Part shown: piece after piece, positions 1-12,200 of the stretch | Numbering within the stretch: position 1 is the first letter of the stretch | Layout of the letters: each line of letters begins with the position of its first letter | Origin: Brachionus rotundiformis | Lineage: Eukaryota > Rotifera > Eurotatoria > Ploima > Brachionidae | Assembly (NCBI GenBank): GCA_016802295.1 | Contig: JAESIW010000020.1 | Span: forward strand, 2,432,120 to 2,496,119 | Direction of reading: 5' to 3' | Length of the DNA: 64,000 bases | The notes under the pieces: generated by a model | What the model saw: only the letters and a program-made list of their open reading frames with translations | Told to the model about the DNA's origin: nothing | Databases searched by the model: none | Position numbers and translations under genes: made by a program

Positions 1-2
1 AA

Positions 3-548
3 ATTACAAAATATGCAGAAACAATGTGCGGTACGCCTGATTACATTAGTCCAGAGTAGAATAATTTTTTTGGTTTTTTTTGTTTAAATTTTTTAACTTT
101 TTTCAGAGTCCTAAGTGGTAAACCATACGGTAAGTCAGTTGATTGGTGGGCATTTGGAATATTTATTTATGAAATGAACTTTGGCAAGCCTCCTTTCTGT
201 TCTGGAAATCTAAATGATACAGATGCACTATACCAACTTATATTGGATGGGTATTTCTCCATACCTTCTAAGTTTAGTCCAATATTAGGTGATCTGTGTA
301 CCAAATTGCTACAAAAGAATATCAAAAGACGTATCGGGTGTTTAAATAGAGGCTCATGTGATATTAGAGATCATCCTTGGTTTATTGATCTTGACTGGAT
401 GGCACTTTATGAACAAGTCTATCCGGCACCATATGTTCCTAGACAAAAAAGTCCAGAAGATGTTGTCAGAAAAAATGCAAGTAAAAACGAGGAAGCTATT
501 ATTATCACAAAAAATGAACAGTATAAAAATGAATTTATTGATTTCTGA
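3..548 (+). CDS. AGC-family protein kinase, PKA catalytic subunit-like (3' end only)
   Basis: Two exons are visible, 3-55 and 107-548, with an intron at 56-106; the 5' part of the gene lies left of the window. The visible 164 residues start in the activation segment (ETMCGTPDYISPE), where the Thr of ETMCGTP matches the activation-loop phosphosite of PKA. They continue through the kinase C-lobe (SVDWWAFGIFIYEM; DIRDHPWF) into an AGC C-tail that ends in F-I-D-F at the stop. A terminal F-x-x-F is the hydrophobic motif of PKA catalytic subunits. Kinases of this family phosphorylate Ser/Thr in cytosol and nucleus under cAMP control. Divergence from canonical PKA (APE changed to SPE; Glu for the Trp before the activation Thr) means it could be a PRKX-like or lineage-specific paralogue. 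AATAAA at 555-560 is a likely poly(A) signal. Confidence 0.85.
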
Positions 549-1115
549 TTCTTGAATAAAAATATACATTTTGTTAAAAAAAAATTAATTAATTGTTGTT
601 AAGTTTGTCATCATATGAAAGTCATTTAGATGCCCGTTTAGTCATTTAGATACAAAATTTCATCTTTAAATTTTTATATTTAAAATTAAAAAATTAATTA
701 TTATCTGATATCTGATATTTACATAAAAAAAAAATTTATCTAATAGTATTAGAAATAAGAAATTTATTTATTTAGAATTATTTTCCTAAAACCTTAGCTT
801 CCCAAAGTTTTGAACATATTATGCATTCATATTTATCACTTTGTGATCTTGGACCTTCAAATTATTAAGAATACTTATAATATTTTAGTAAACTAAATAA
901 AAATGAAATTCTTTCTTTTTTACTTAAGACAATTTTTGTTTTTTTTTACTTTGAACAAAAATTAAAATAATTTTGCTAATAAAAGCTAATAAATAATTTT
1001 GAATGAAAATATAATTCGCAATAGGGTTTATGTAATAGAAAAATATTAAATAACTTTAGAATTTGAACTTAAATTTATTATTTAACAAAAAGATTTTTGC
1101 TAAACTTAATTGATA
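549..1115. other. Intergenic, no gene seen
   Basis: AT-rich spacer between the kinase 3' end and ETFA. Apart from the AATAAA just after the kinase stop, I see no coding or structured feature. Confidence 0.6.
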
Positions 1116-2175
1116 ATGTTTCGATTTAAAAATTTTATCCGTTCTGGATCTAGCTTGGCCAGATTAAAGCACACATTAGTTGTCGTTGAACACGACAATC
1201 AAAAATTATCTCAGATCACATTGAACACAATTACCGCTGCTACAAAAATTCCCAAAAATGAAACTGTCACTTGCGTAGTAGCTGGTACTAGCTGTGGCAA
1301 GATTGCCGACGAGGTCTCTCGTTTAGCTGGTGTTAACAAAGTACTTGTGGTCGATGATACAAAATTGAATGGATTTCTACCAGAAAACGTAGCTCCAGTT
1401 TTGGTTGAGCTACAAAAAAAAAATAATTTTACTCATATTGCTTTTGGATCATCTGCTTATGGAAAAAATTTAATGCCAAGAGTTGCTGCTTTGCTTGATG
1501 TACAACCAGTTTCTGACATTATTGGAATTGATGATGAGAATACTTTTGTTAGAACAATTTATGCTGGAAACGCGATTCAAACTGTTCGATCAAACGACCC
1601 AGTCAAGATATTTACTGTTCGCGGTACAGCTTTTGAAGCTGTTAAGGCAGATAGTGCGGCTTCGGCAGCTGAAGTAGTTCCAGCTGATCTAGCGATCACA
1701 TCATCTGACCAAGCAACTTTCGTTAACCAAATGTTGGCTAAATCTGACAGACCTGCTCTCAATGCTGCCAGAGTCGTAATTGCTGGAGGAAGAGGTCTTC
1801 AAAATGGTGAAAACTTTAAATTGTTGTATGATTTGGCTGACACTATGAATGCTGCTGTAGGCGCTTCAAGAGCCGCAGTTGACGCTGGATATGTTCCAAA
1901 TGATCTTCAAATAGGACAAACGGGAAAAATTGTTGCACCAGAACTCTACGTTGCCGTTGGTGTAAGTGGTGCTATTCAACATTTAGCTGGTATTTTCTGA
2001 AAAAAATTCAAAATTAAAATACCTAATTTTTTTCAAAGGTATGAAAGATAGCAAAACAATTGCAGCAATTAACAAAGACCCTGAAGCTCCTATTTTTCAA
2101 GTAGCCGATTTGGGTTTAGTGGCTGATTTGTTTAAGGAAGTTCCTGAAATGACCAAAATGTTAAAGAACAATTAA
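1116..2175 (+). CDS. ETFA: Electron transfer flavoprotein subunit alpha, mitochondrial
   Basis: Exons 1116-1989 and 2039-2175 (336 aa), joined across an intron at 1990-2038; the join restores the family pattern HLAG-MKDSKTI. ETF-alpha binds FAD and passes electrons from matrix acyl-CoA dehydrogenases to ETF-QO. The N-terminus (MFRFKNFIRSGSSLARLKH) is basic and Ser/Arg-rich, as expected for a mitochondrial presequence. The C-terminal FAD domain is intact, with VVIAGGRGLQNGENF, VGASRAAVDAGYVPNDLQIG and the ETF-alpha signature LYVAVGVSGAIQHLAG followed by AINKDPEAPIFQVAD. The frame is open from a TTG at 1110, but the first ATG is at 1116. Length matches animal ETFA. A possible poly(A) signal lies at 2223-2228. 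Confidence 0.97.
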
Positions 2176-3128
2176 ATATTTAAACTTTGAAAAATTTCGA
2201 ACAATTAAATTAATTTTTTAATAATAAATTTAAAAAAATCTAAACTTTGGCAACTATTTTTTGATATTGATTATGCAAATTTGATTATTATCTGGAATAA
2301 AAATAAATCAAAAACAGTTAATTGAAATGATATCAAGATTTGGACCAACATCATGGTTTATTAACTTTTTAACAAAAAAATATGAGTACAAATAAGTGAA
2401 ATATAAATAGATATACAATAATTGATAATTTTTTAATGAACTATTAGTAATTATAGTATAAATTTATAATATATTGATATATTTTCTTTGATAATTATTT
2501 AACATTTTGAAAGCTTTATCTTAAATTTAAAGAATTCCTTTTTGAAAAAACAGTACCTTGATAGTTTTACTTCAAAATTATTAATAAAGATGGCATTTAA
2601 ATAATTTCTTTGATTAAAAAACATTAAAAAAAATTTTAATTTTTAAAATTGCAAATTACTTTTGATTTTTTTGAAAGAATAAAAAAGATCTTCTAATCTA
2701 AGTCAACAACTTTTGACTTTATCATCTAATTCTTAGAGTTGAAAATCATTGAAAATATTAATTTTATTGAATAGATTGATTTTTAATTTTATTTTGTTTA
2801 AATTGATTTCTCAAGTTTAAATTTGGCTGATTCAAAATTATAATTTGGGTTAATCATTAGCTCAAAATAAATCATAGAATAAAATAGAGATTTCTGAATA
2901 TGGAAAAATTGTCCACGCAATAGCCATGAAATACTTAAGTATATTTGGAACAAAAATTGTATAAATCATTTAGTAATATTCTTTTTTAATCACAAAATTT
3001 TTAGTTGGCTTAATTGGGAAATTTCGCCATTTATTAAAGCCAGGAGTCATTATAAATAGGAAGAATTGGTATTATCCAAATTTAATATTTTGCCAGATTT
3101 CGTAAATAAATACATATACGAAAATAGA
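2176..3128. other. Intergenic, no gene seen
   Basis: AT-rich spacer between ETFA and the peroxidase gene. Near its right end, ATTATAAATAGG (about 3049-3060) resembles a TATA element lying about 70 nt before the peroxidase ATG. Confidence 0.4.
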
Positions 3129-5292
3129 ATGTCTTTAAGTATAAAAAAAATTATTTTCATTTGCTTCTTAATCGATTATGCTATTGGCAATTATGTGCCA
3201 GATAGTTACATAGAAAATGTTTTTAACCAAGCTGCAAGCGAATATCGTTCAGAATATGGTCAAATTATTGATTACAAATTAATAAACAAACGTTTTAAAC
3301 GTCAAAATGGACAAAAAGACGCCAGTTCTTTGCATTCATCAGTTCTTAGAACCACCCCTGAATCACAAAAAATACATGAAAGCTTTAAAATTGCTCTTAA
3401 AGCATCTAATATGCTAAAACAAAATACAACACTTAAACAAACATCAATAAAACTTCGAGCACCGCCAAAGTTTTGTCCTTTTGCTTTCGAGCCGAGTTGC
3501 AACCAACCAGAAAAATATCGTCAAATAGATGGATCATGTAATAATCCTGGAAATTCGCTTTTAGGCAAAGCGACAACACCATTCAAACGTTTTCTTAGAA
3601 CTGCTTATGAAGATACCATCCAAGAACCAAGAAGGAGAGGTGAAAATGGAAACTTGTTACCAAATCCGCGAGAAATCGCATTAAAAATACATGATCCCCT
3701 GGAAAATCCCACCAAAATAAGCCATTTTGGGGTAATTTTTGGGCAGTTTATTGACCATGACTTTGCACTATCAGCCACCACTGGCTTCGGCTCAAGTCCT
3801 ATTAAGTGTTTTTGCTTCTCGAATAGTGAAGATTGTGTGAATATACCAACTCCTGACGATGACATATTTAACGACCAGCAGTGCCAAGTTTTAACACGAT
3901 CAGCTGCCTCATTTGACAAGTTTGATTGTAGTTTAGGAGCTAGAGAACAACTTAACACTGTAACTCACTGGCTTGATTTGTCCCATCAATACGGAAGTAG
4001 CGATTTTACTGCCAATAATCTCAGATCATTTATTGATGGAAAATTAAAAACAATTAGAATTGGTGGTATGGAAGGAGAATTCATGCCTAATACAAAAACT
4101 GGAACATGTGTTGATGAAACCAGAGAAGAATTGTGCTTCGAAGCTGGTGATAGTAGAACAAGCCAAAATTTGGCATTGGTAAGCATTCATACTATTTGGG
4201 TGAGAGAACATAATAGAATAGCTTCGGCATTAAACCAAATTAACCCTCAATGGACAGATGAGGACTTGTTTCAAGAAGCAAGGAGAATTACGATTGCTGA
4301 GTATCAAAATGTTATTTATAAAGAATGGTTGCCGAATTTGATCGGCGAAGATTTTATGAATATACATGATCTTAATTTATCAAATAAAAAATTTTTCATG
4401 GGCTATGATCCAGACATCAATCCACATCTTTCTGCGGAATTTTCTACTGCAGCATTTCGATTTGGACATACACTTGTCAGATCAACTTTGACCAAAACTG
4501 ATAATGAACTAAAGCCTTTTTCAAATTTTACTCTGGGTGCAATAATGTTAAGGCCCACTGAGGCGTATACTAACGGTGGCTTGGACTCTATATGCCGTGG
4601 TTTACTCACAGATCCAGGAACTTCTTTTGATCCTCACTTTACTGATGAACTTCAAAACCATCTTTTTGAAACAGGTGCCTTCGATGCCCAAACCAGAAGA
4701 TTTTCTTTGTCTTCTATTAATATAATGAGGGGTCGAGATCATGGACTGCCGCCTTATAATGACTTTAGAAAATTTGTTGGTCTAAATGAGGCAAAAGATT
4801 TTGATGAATTGGTTGAGATACCAGAGAATTTGCGCGAGAAACTTAAGAGAGTTTATTCAAGTGTTAATGACATTGATGCATTTACTGGTGGTACTTGTGA
4901 AAATTCACGACCAGGTGCTCTCCTCGGACCGACTTTTGCAGGTAAAAAAAAAACAATTGAAGGTAATTTTATTTTTAAATTTGATCTCATTTTAAGATAT
5001 TGTTGCCAGACAATTTAGAGATCTTAAATTTGGTGATCGGTACTATTTTGAAAATGGAAATAATGAAACTATTAGATTTACATTGAAACAGTTGAATCAA
5101 ATAAGGAGAGGAACAATGTCTAGAATTTTATGTGATAATTTAGATTTAAAATTTATTCAAAAAAACGCATTTTTACCGCCAAGTGATGAAAATCCGATTG
5201 TTAGTTGCGCAAGTTTAAAAAAAGTAAATCTGAAAAGATGGAAAGATGAACCATTGCCACAGAGACAGTTTTTTAATAATTTCTTTTTTTGA
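3129..5292 (+). CDS. Secreted animal heme peroxidase (chorion peroxidase/peroxidasin-like catalytic domain)
   Basis: Exons 3129-4941 and 4997-5292 (702 aa). The frame runs back to a TTG at 3066, but the ATG at 3129 starts a clear signal peptide (MSLSIKKIIFICFLIDYAIG), so I chose it. A propeptide-like region ends near RFKRQ. The peroxidase domain begins around CPFAFEPSCN. Visible motifs are distal His210 in FGQFIDHDF (also the Ca-site Asp), LDLSHQYGSSD, the REHNRIA helix, proximal His447 in AAFRFGHTLVRS, NIMRGRDHGLPPYNDFR and, across the intron, ADIVARQFRDLKFGDRYYFEN. These show an intact enzyme using H2O2 to oxidise halides or tyrosines outside the cell. No Ig, LRR or VWC domains are present, so it is a stand-alone peroxidase rather than peroxidasin itself. 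Confidence 0.93.
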
Positions 5293-6663
5293 AAAATTAC
5301 CTGTTAATTTAGGAGTATTTATTAATCATTTTACTTTAAATATTTTAATTAAAACAAGTATAAAACAATTGATTTTTATCAAGAAATAATAAAATTTTAT
5401 ATTTAATTTTAATTTATTTATGATCTAACCTCCTTTAAAGAGAACAAAGTAAACATAAATAGTTAATTAAAAAATGAGTTGGAAAACATCTCAAAATAAT
5501 GAAATTAATTTCTTTCAAATTATTTTATTTTTATTTCTTATATTTCTTGATTTATAATACTTTTAAATTTTAATTTCGACTTTTAAGAACGTATGAAATG
5601 TGTTTAAATTTTTTAAAGTATTGGTATTTAAGGTCTTAGAAGAAAATTTATCTAAGGATTCTTTTATGAGACATTTACTACTGTTCTATTCATTAAAAAA
5701 ATACTTAATTATTAATTAAGTTTTTGTCACTTTTGTTTAAAGGAAATTTAAAAAATAAATTTAAGACCGTGATTTTTAAGTTTTAAAAATATTTGTAATA
5801 AATAATTTAAATTTTTTTAATTATTGCAAATAATAGTTTATTGATTTAACTTTTAATTTTGTCTATATCTTTATTTGTTTGTGTGAAAATATGAATTATT
5901 TAGATAAAGTAGAAAAACAGAATATGTACATTTATTTGAAAAATAGAAAATAAAAACTAAATTTTTCTAAAATTAAATGAATACCAATTTAGAAGAAAAA
6001 AAACTCTATTTTGTTACATAGATAAATAAAAAATTATTATTATCAATTTTTGAAATAAATGAATAAGAATGTAAAATAAAAAGCTTAATAAATGTTGATT
6101 TTGTCTATTTAAAAATAAAATTCTAAATTTTAAATAGTTTTATTTTTAAAGCAAATATCAAGTTCTTTTAAAAATTCATTAACATTGGCAAATAAAGTTA
6201 TTGATTAGTTTGAAAAAATATTAACTAAAGAATGTATGGATTTGCAGCAGCTTATAGAGAAAAATTAAATTTCTAAAAAAGTGACAATTTTTTTAAGCTG
6301 TTTCCTTTTTTGAGTTTTTATTATTTCTATATTGTGTTAGTTTTTGCTAATTAATCAAATTATCCTAAATTTTTAAAACTTGCGTGCTGGCTTGTTTCTA
6401 CTTGAAATCTTGAATGATTAATGGATCAGCGAGCTTCTTCTTTTGCTTCTTGTAGTTATGACTACTACTTCTCTGTGCTTTTTGAGTAGTTTTCGATTTC
6501 TCACCAAATATTTTTCCATTAAGTTTTATTTCCGAACAAAAATCTCTTACATAAAAACTGTTTATATCGTTTTTTGTCAAAATCCGATCTTAATATTCAT
6601 TAAATTAATATTTAAGTTTATGAATAAATCAATGTAACAATGTATGAATATGAAAACCGATTT
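5293..6663. other. Intergenic, no gene seen
   Basis: About 1.4 kb of highly AT-rich sequence between the peroxidase and the first coiled-coil gene. Short open frames here have no recognisable composition or motif. Confidence 0.5.
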
Positions 6664-9155
6664 ATGTCTAGGTCGAGTTCAGTTAGCGAGACCAAAGAAC
6701 CCTATGAATTGATAATAGACAAAAATCTGAGGTCAAGAGCCAAAAGAGCTCAAGATGACACTAGAGACGAGCTTGAAAAAGTTCTACAAAGAGTTGAAAA
6801 TGTAAACTTAATATAATAATTTTATATTTGATATTTTTTATATTTGTATCAAAGACTTTACACGACTATGAATTATCAGCCCAAAGACCATTTGAAAATT
6901 TTAACAATTCAGACATTGAGTTTTTGGTCGATATTGTATTTTTATTTAACCATTTAATTAAATTTTTATTAAATCCTTTTTTAACTAGAATGAACTTCAA
7001 GAATTGTTAAATGATAAAATAGCAAAATTTAAAGTTTTTTAATTATTATTTTAAATATTTTTATTTATAACTAATTCATTTAAGTATAAACAACGGATTA
7101 CGGTCTTTATAGTGGGCCAATCTGAAGCCATCGAAAGAAAGAACATTCTTTTAGAACAATTAAATGATGTTAATTTTAAATAATTATCTTATTTTCAGAA
7201 ATTATTTTTTTTTTAAAGTTTTTCAATGATCAGCAGCAAAATTTTTCTCCCAAAGAATTGGAGATAACTGAGTATGACTTCGATCTAGAGGGGGTTAGGG
7301 ATGAATTTGAAGATACAGTAGAGACCGCTCGAATAATGGGAGGCCGATTAGAAGAGTTAAATGAGAGTATAGTTCAGTATTTAATTGCCAGCAATAGTCC
7401 AAAACAAGCCAGGTATGTACTCAAATCGGAAAATTTGGGCTAATTTTTTACTTTAAGGGCTTTGATTGAACGGACTCGCAAGAAATTGGAAAAGTCACTT
7501 AAAGATGCCAAAGAAGAAGTATCGACATTGACAGAAAGATTGAATATCTCTCAAGCTGAGATAGGTATAAGAGATGACAAGATTAAAGAATTGATAAAAC
7601 AACTCGAAATAAAATCTAATGAGTTGAAAAATATGACCCAAAAGCCTAAAACAAGCGTCGATAATTCTCAACAAGATTTTAGTAATGAAGAAATGAATGA
7701 AAAAAGTAAAGAAATAAATTTGCTAAGAGTCAAATTGAGAAAGTCAGAGCAGGAAATAAAAGTTCTAAACAGAAAGTTGGCAAAGTCTGGTATTGAAATT
7801 CATGATTTAGCCGATGAATTGAAAAATATTGGCGAAGAGGAAAATAAAAACGAGGAAAAAAAAGATGAATTAAATGACCAAGTAACAGAGTCACAGCTAA
7901 TAAATAATGAAAGTAGTGGTGAATTTAAAATCAATCAATTTGAAATCAAGGAAATTGATGTTCTCAAGTACAAGTATGAACAAGATATAGCCAATTTGAA
8001 AAAAGATTATGAAACTCAAATAGAACAATTATTAAACAAGGTAAAATTTTATTTAAATAAAATCGATTATGTTTTAAAGTTTTAAAATTTTTTCCGTCAC
8101 TTTCTAGTCATTTTTTTAAAATTTATATTTATTTTTTAAACAATATTTTTTGTTTGCTTTTGACATTTAAATTTAAAATGAAATTTTGAAAGGAAATAAA
8201 TTAAATAAGTGTAAAGGAAAAAGATGCATTTATTCAAATTAAACTTTCAAAAAAAAAAGATTTTCTTTTATGTCACACGAGTTACTTTGATTGTTTCTAA
8301 GGAAGTTTTATAATTCAATCTATTGAAATCTTTTGAAAAAAAAATAATTAAAATTCTTTTTTAACAAAATTTATAAAATTTATATCACTTACTTAAAATA
8401 AAGATTCTTCATTTAAATTTTAGGTTGTATTTACCAAAATTACCAACATAATCTTTACTAAAATTTAATTTGATTCCATTATTTCATAATTATCACGTTG
8501 CGATTTTTAAACCCATTTTCAGGACTCTTTGTTTGCTTTATAGGCTGACATACTTTCTTGTTAAGTCAATTGTCAAATGAATCGACTTTTAAACTTTTAT
8601 TTAAACAAAAAAAATGTTTTTTATTAGAATTTATTGTATATGATTTTGAAATTTTTTTCTTGGAATGGTAAATTAATAAAAAAGCAATTTTCTTTTTAAA
8701 AATAATAAATCGAATAAAAACTAGAAAATGTTAGTCATTAAAACATAGAAATTATTATTAATAATTGTGTCAACTTAAGATAATTAGGAAATTTAAACAA
8801 TTGAATTATTTATTAATAAAAATGAAATCAATAAATTTCTTTTAATTATATTATTAATAATTCTAATATTAAAACAACTATTTACTTATTTGATATCAAT
8901 TTTACAAAGTATTACTATTAATTATTTCTCATTTTTTTAGATTAAAGAAGCAGACGCAGAATTATCCAAGGTAATGAAATAAATAAATAAATGAGCAACA
9001 ATGACTAATTTTATTTTTTTAAGTTTAAAAAGAAGGCCAAAGTAATTATTATTAGCTTTTACATTGAATTGAATTTTTTCAAGCAAAAATAATAAAATTT
9101 TAAGAGCTCTTATGATTTGGCGGTGACAAATATTCCACATTTAGCTTACAATTAA
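6664..9155 (+). CDS. Coiled-coil protein of unknown function, about 407 aa, nine exons
   Basis: I reconstruct nine exons with closed frame: 6664-6801, 6855-6935, 6989-7033, 7085-7168, 7219-7412, 7458-8040, 8941-8970, 9024-9041 and 9105-9155. The protein starts MSRSSSVSETKEPYELII, continues as mostly charged helix, and becomes long coiled coil in exon 6 (KLEKSLKDAKEEVSTLTERL). The last three exons are very short (10, 6 and 16 codons), and the exon 6/7 intron is about 900 nt. No catalytic motif or membrane segment is visible. I do not recognise a family; the style suggests a structural, cytoskeletal or ciliary component. The last exons are the weakest part. The frame cannot be spliced into the next gene because every phase-compatible join meets a stop, so I treat this as a separate gene. 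Confidence 0.6.
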
Positions 9156-9287
9156 ATTCTTCCGCTAAAATTTTGTCAAACAATTTTAAATATTTAACAA
9201 CTTTCTTAATTGAGTTTAAATTATTTATTTGAAAAATTAAATTCGAGTTTCTATTTTCCTTTTTAAATTAAAAGCTGTAGTTATTAA

Positions 9288-12200
9288 ATGCCAGACACAA
9301 ATAATTTGGATTCCATCAGGAAAATGTCAGACCTCCCCAGATCTAGAGTCCGATTTGATTTGAAAAACTTGGACACAAATTTTTTATTAAGTAGTCCAAT
9401 ATTTGATAAAACATTATACTTAAACCGTTTGACTTCCTCTATTATTGAATCTGCATCAGCTAATTTATTCTCAAATCCTGATTCTAGTCTGGGAATTAAA
9501 AAGATAGCAAAAAGGAAACCAACTGGCCTTTTTCAAATGTTTATAATGAATAGACCTACGGTTCGACTGGAACCGATACAAAAAAAGATTCCTAAAGCTC
9601 GAATTGAATTTGCTAAGAATAATATACAATTTAAAAAAGAACCCTTGCCATATATTAGTCCTTATAGAGTTCCTAGGTTGAACAAAAAGGTTATTTTTGA
9701 TATTTACTTACCGCATCATAAGAGTTTTATATGTAAACAAATATTTTACTTTATAAAGCCTAAGGCCAAAACAACTCAATTGAATAAAGCAAAGACAAAG
9801 AATCAGAAAAAACCTAAAGAGAAGAGCTTAGATATCGATTTTAATGAAGAGGGTGAAAATTTGGACAAACTTGAACAAGATGCTGAAGATGAAAAGCAGC
9901 TTAAAATGCTCGATGACATTGAAAACGGGGCTGATATTGAGGACATTGATCTCACAACTGATGATTGGGTTAATGTTAATCCCAATGAGATAACCAAAAG
10001 ATATGACATGTTAAGAAAATATGTATAAATCCCAACAACAAAAAATATTTTTGATATTAAATTTTTTTTAAATAGACAAACGCCAAAATAAACATATTGA
10101 GAAAAAATTATGAAAATCTTCAGACTAATGATCAAGAAAAAATCGAAAAACTTAAGAAGCAATATTATGACCACAAAAAATTGTGGGAAACGGTTTGTTT
10201 TTTTATTCAAATAAATAGAAATTATAAATTTGTTAATCTTTAAAATAATTTTTTAAAAGGAAAAACTGGTTTTGCTAAATATGAAAGATATGGAGCTTAA
10301 ATGGGATCAGGAACGATCAGATTATTTAGATCAAGCTGAATTGGCTTATAAGCTTCAAATTCAAGCCCAAGATGCAGCTGAAAATGCCATCAAACAACTA
10401 GAAGACTTTATAACTGAAGATGCCAAATTGGACAGAGAAAATGCTGAAAACACAATTCAAATTTTGAGGGAAAGATCTCGTACTTACACAAGTTTAAGTA
10501 TGGGCAATAGAGATGATCAATTTGATGATGAGATTAATAATCAAGTAGTAACTATTCTTTTTTTTTTAATTTTTTTATTTAATAGCAAAAAAAGATATCG
10601 AAAAAAATGTCAACTGAAAAAAGTGAAAAAATTCAGGTCACTGTTGATAATCACACAATAAAGTTTCCCAATAAAAATGCAATGGATAAGATAATTGATT
10701 ATATAAATTTTGAGTCGTCAAATAAATACACTCTGATACTAAGCCATGCGGCTATTGCCAACAGTCGTCCGAATACAAGAAATGAAAAAACAAGCACTAA
10801 TTCACAGTCACCTAATAGGAATAAATCTAGTCTTAGATTTATGAACAGGGAGCAAACTAATGTTAGTGTAAATACTGATAGGAAAAGTTCTAAAAATAAA
10901 AGAACCGAAAACGAATTATCTATTGAACCTCTTGGCGATTTAGTTGAACAAGTTCTTTCCAAGGTAGATTGGATATAAATAAATAATTTGATGTTCTAGT
11001 TTTAAAAATAACTATATGTTTGTGTAAATGTTTTTTAATTAGATAAATATTGTGTTTTAGATTTTTTAAACTTCCTTAAAAATGTTGTTTAATATTGATT
11101 CATTAAGGTTATCACTGATGATGAAACAATGATCACAGAACTGAGAAATTCAGTCAAGAGTCGAAACTCGCTTAGATCAAAACATTTGGTTCAATTGGAG
11201 GCAAATAAAGAAAGACTAAATGAATTAAAAACATTGGCAGCTAGAAAATTAATTGGAATGGACCAAGACGTTCCTTTTGATGAAAGTATTCTAAATTTAC
11301 TTTTTATTTTAATGCTAAGTTCTTTTCTAATTTAACTATTCAATTTTAAAATTTATTTGATTGATTAAATTAACTAAAATTCACGAGATATTATTTAACT
11401 TTTAGAAAGTAGGGTATTAAAAAATTTTAAAATTAATTTTTTATTTTGATCACTTTAATTTCAAAAAGATTTTTGGTAGTGACTGTGCTCTGAACATAAT
11501 GTACAAACCACAGTTACCATAGATGGGATCCTACTGTTTCTCATCTTCGCAAGTCTAGCTTGCTAGCTTGTTGTAACTTATATTATTATTATTATTATTA
11601 TTATTTTTTTATCTATTAACATCTTAAAATTAAGTTGAATTTTAATTTCTGATTAAAAGAGACAATTTAGATCAATTATATTAATTATTTTTATTGCTTT
11701 AATTTCAAATATGGATTTTTAAAAATGTATAAAATATTTTTTTTCATAAGGCTTGAGTCGCTCACATGGACATAAACGAGACCCAACTTCTGAACGAGTT
11801 AAAATGGCTTCTGAGTCAGTGCTAAACCGAGTTGCTTCTTCTAAAACCCCAAAATCATCGTAATATTTAGTAATTAAAATTTTTAAAAGTTGACTTTATT
11901 TTTATAAATGTTAGCCTAAATTCTACGATGCTCTCTCATCCAATTGTTCTAGAATACATTAAAGTGTACGATATAGTAAATAGTTTTAAGAATTTAATAA
12001 TAAAGAACCTACCATCAGCAGATAATCAAAATAATAGTTATAAGAAATTTTACGACCGCTTAAATCACCTGAAAGCGATCGAGTATGATCCAAGTTTGAC
12101 CATAACACCCCAAGTGATAAGCATGACTGCCAACATCGATTCGGTATTGAATGAAATTAAGTTGATATTTTCCCAAGTAATTGACGAAAATTTGACGCTC

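Noticed and set aside
3066..3128. N-terminal extension of the peroxidase from a TTG codon
   Set aside because: Non-ATG start in a eukaryotic gene; the ATG at 3129 begins a clean signal peptide.
9281..9304. A possible last exon LLNARHK-stop for the first coiled-coil gene
   Set aside because: It would overlap the ATG of the next gene, and an alternative last exon (9105-9155) fits splice sites without overlap.
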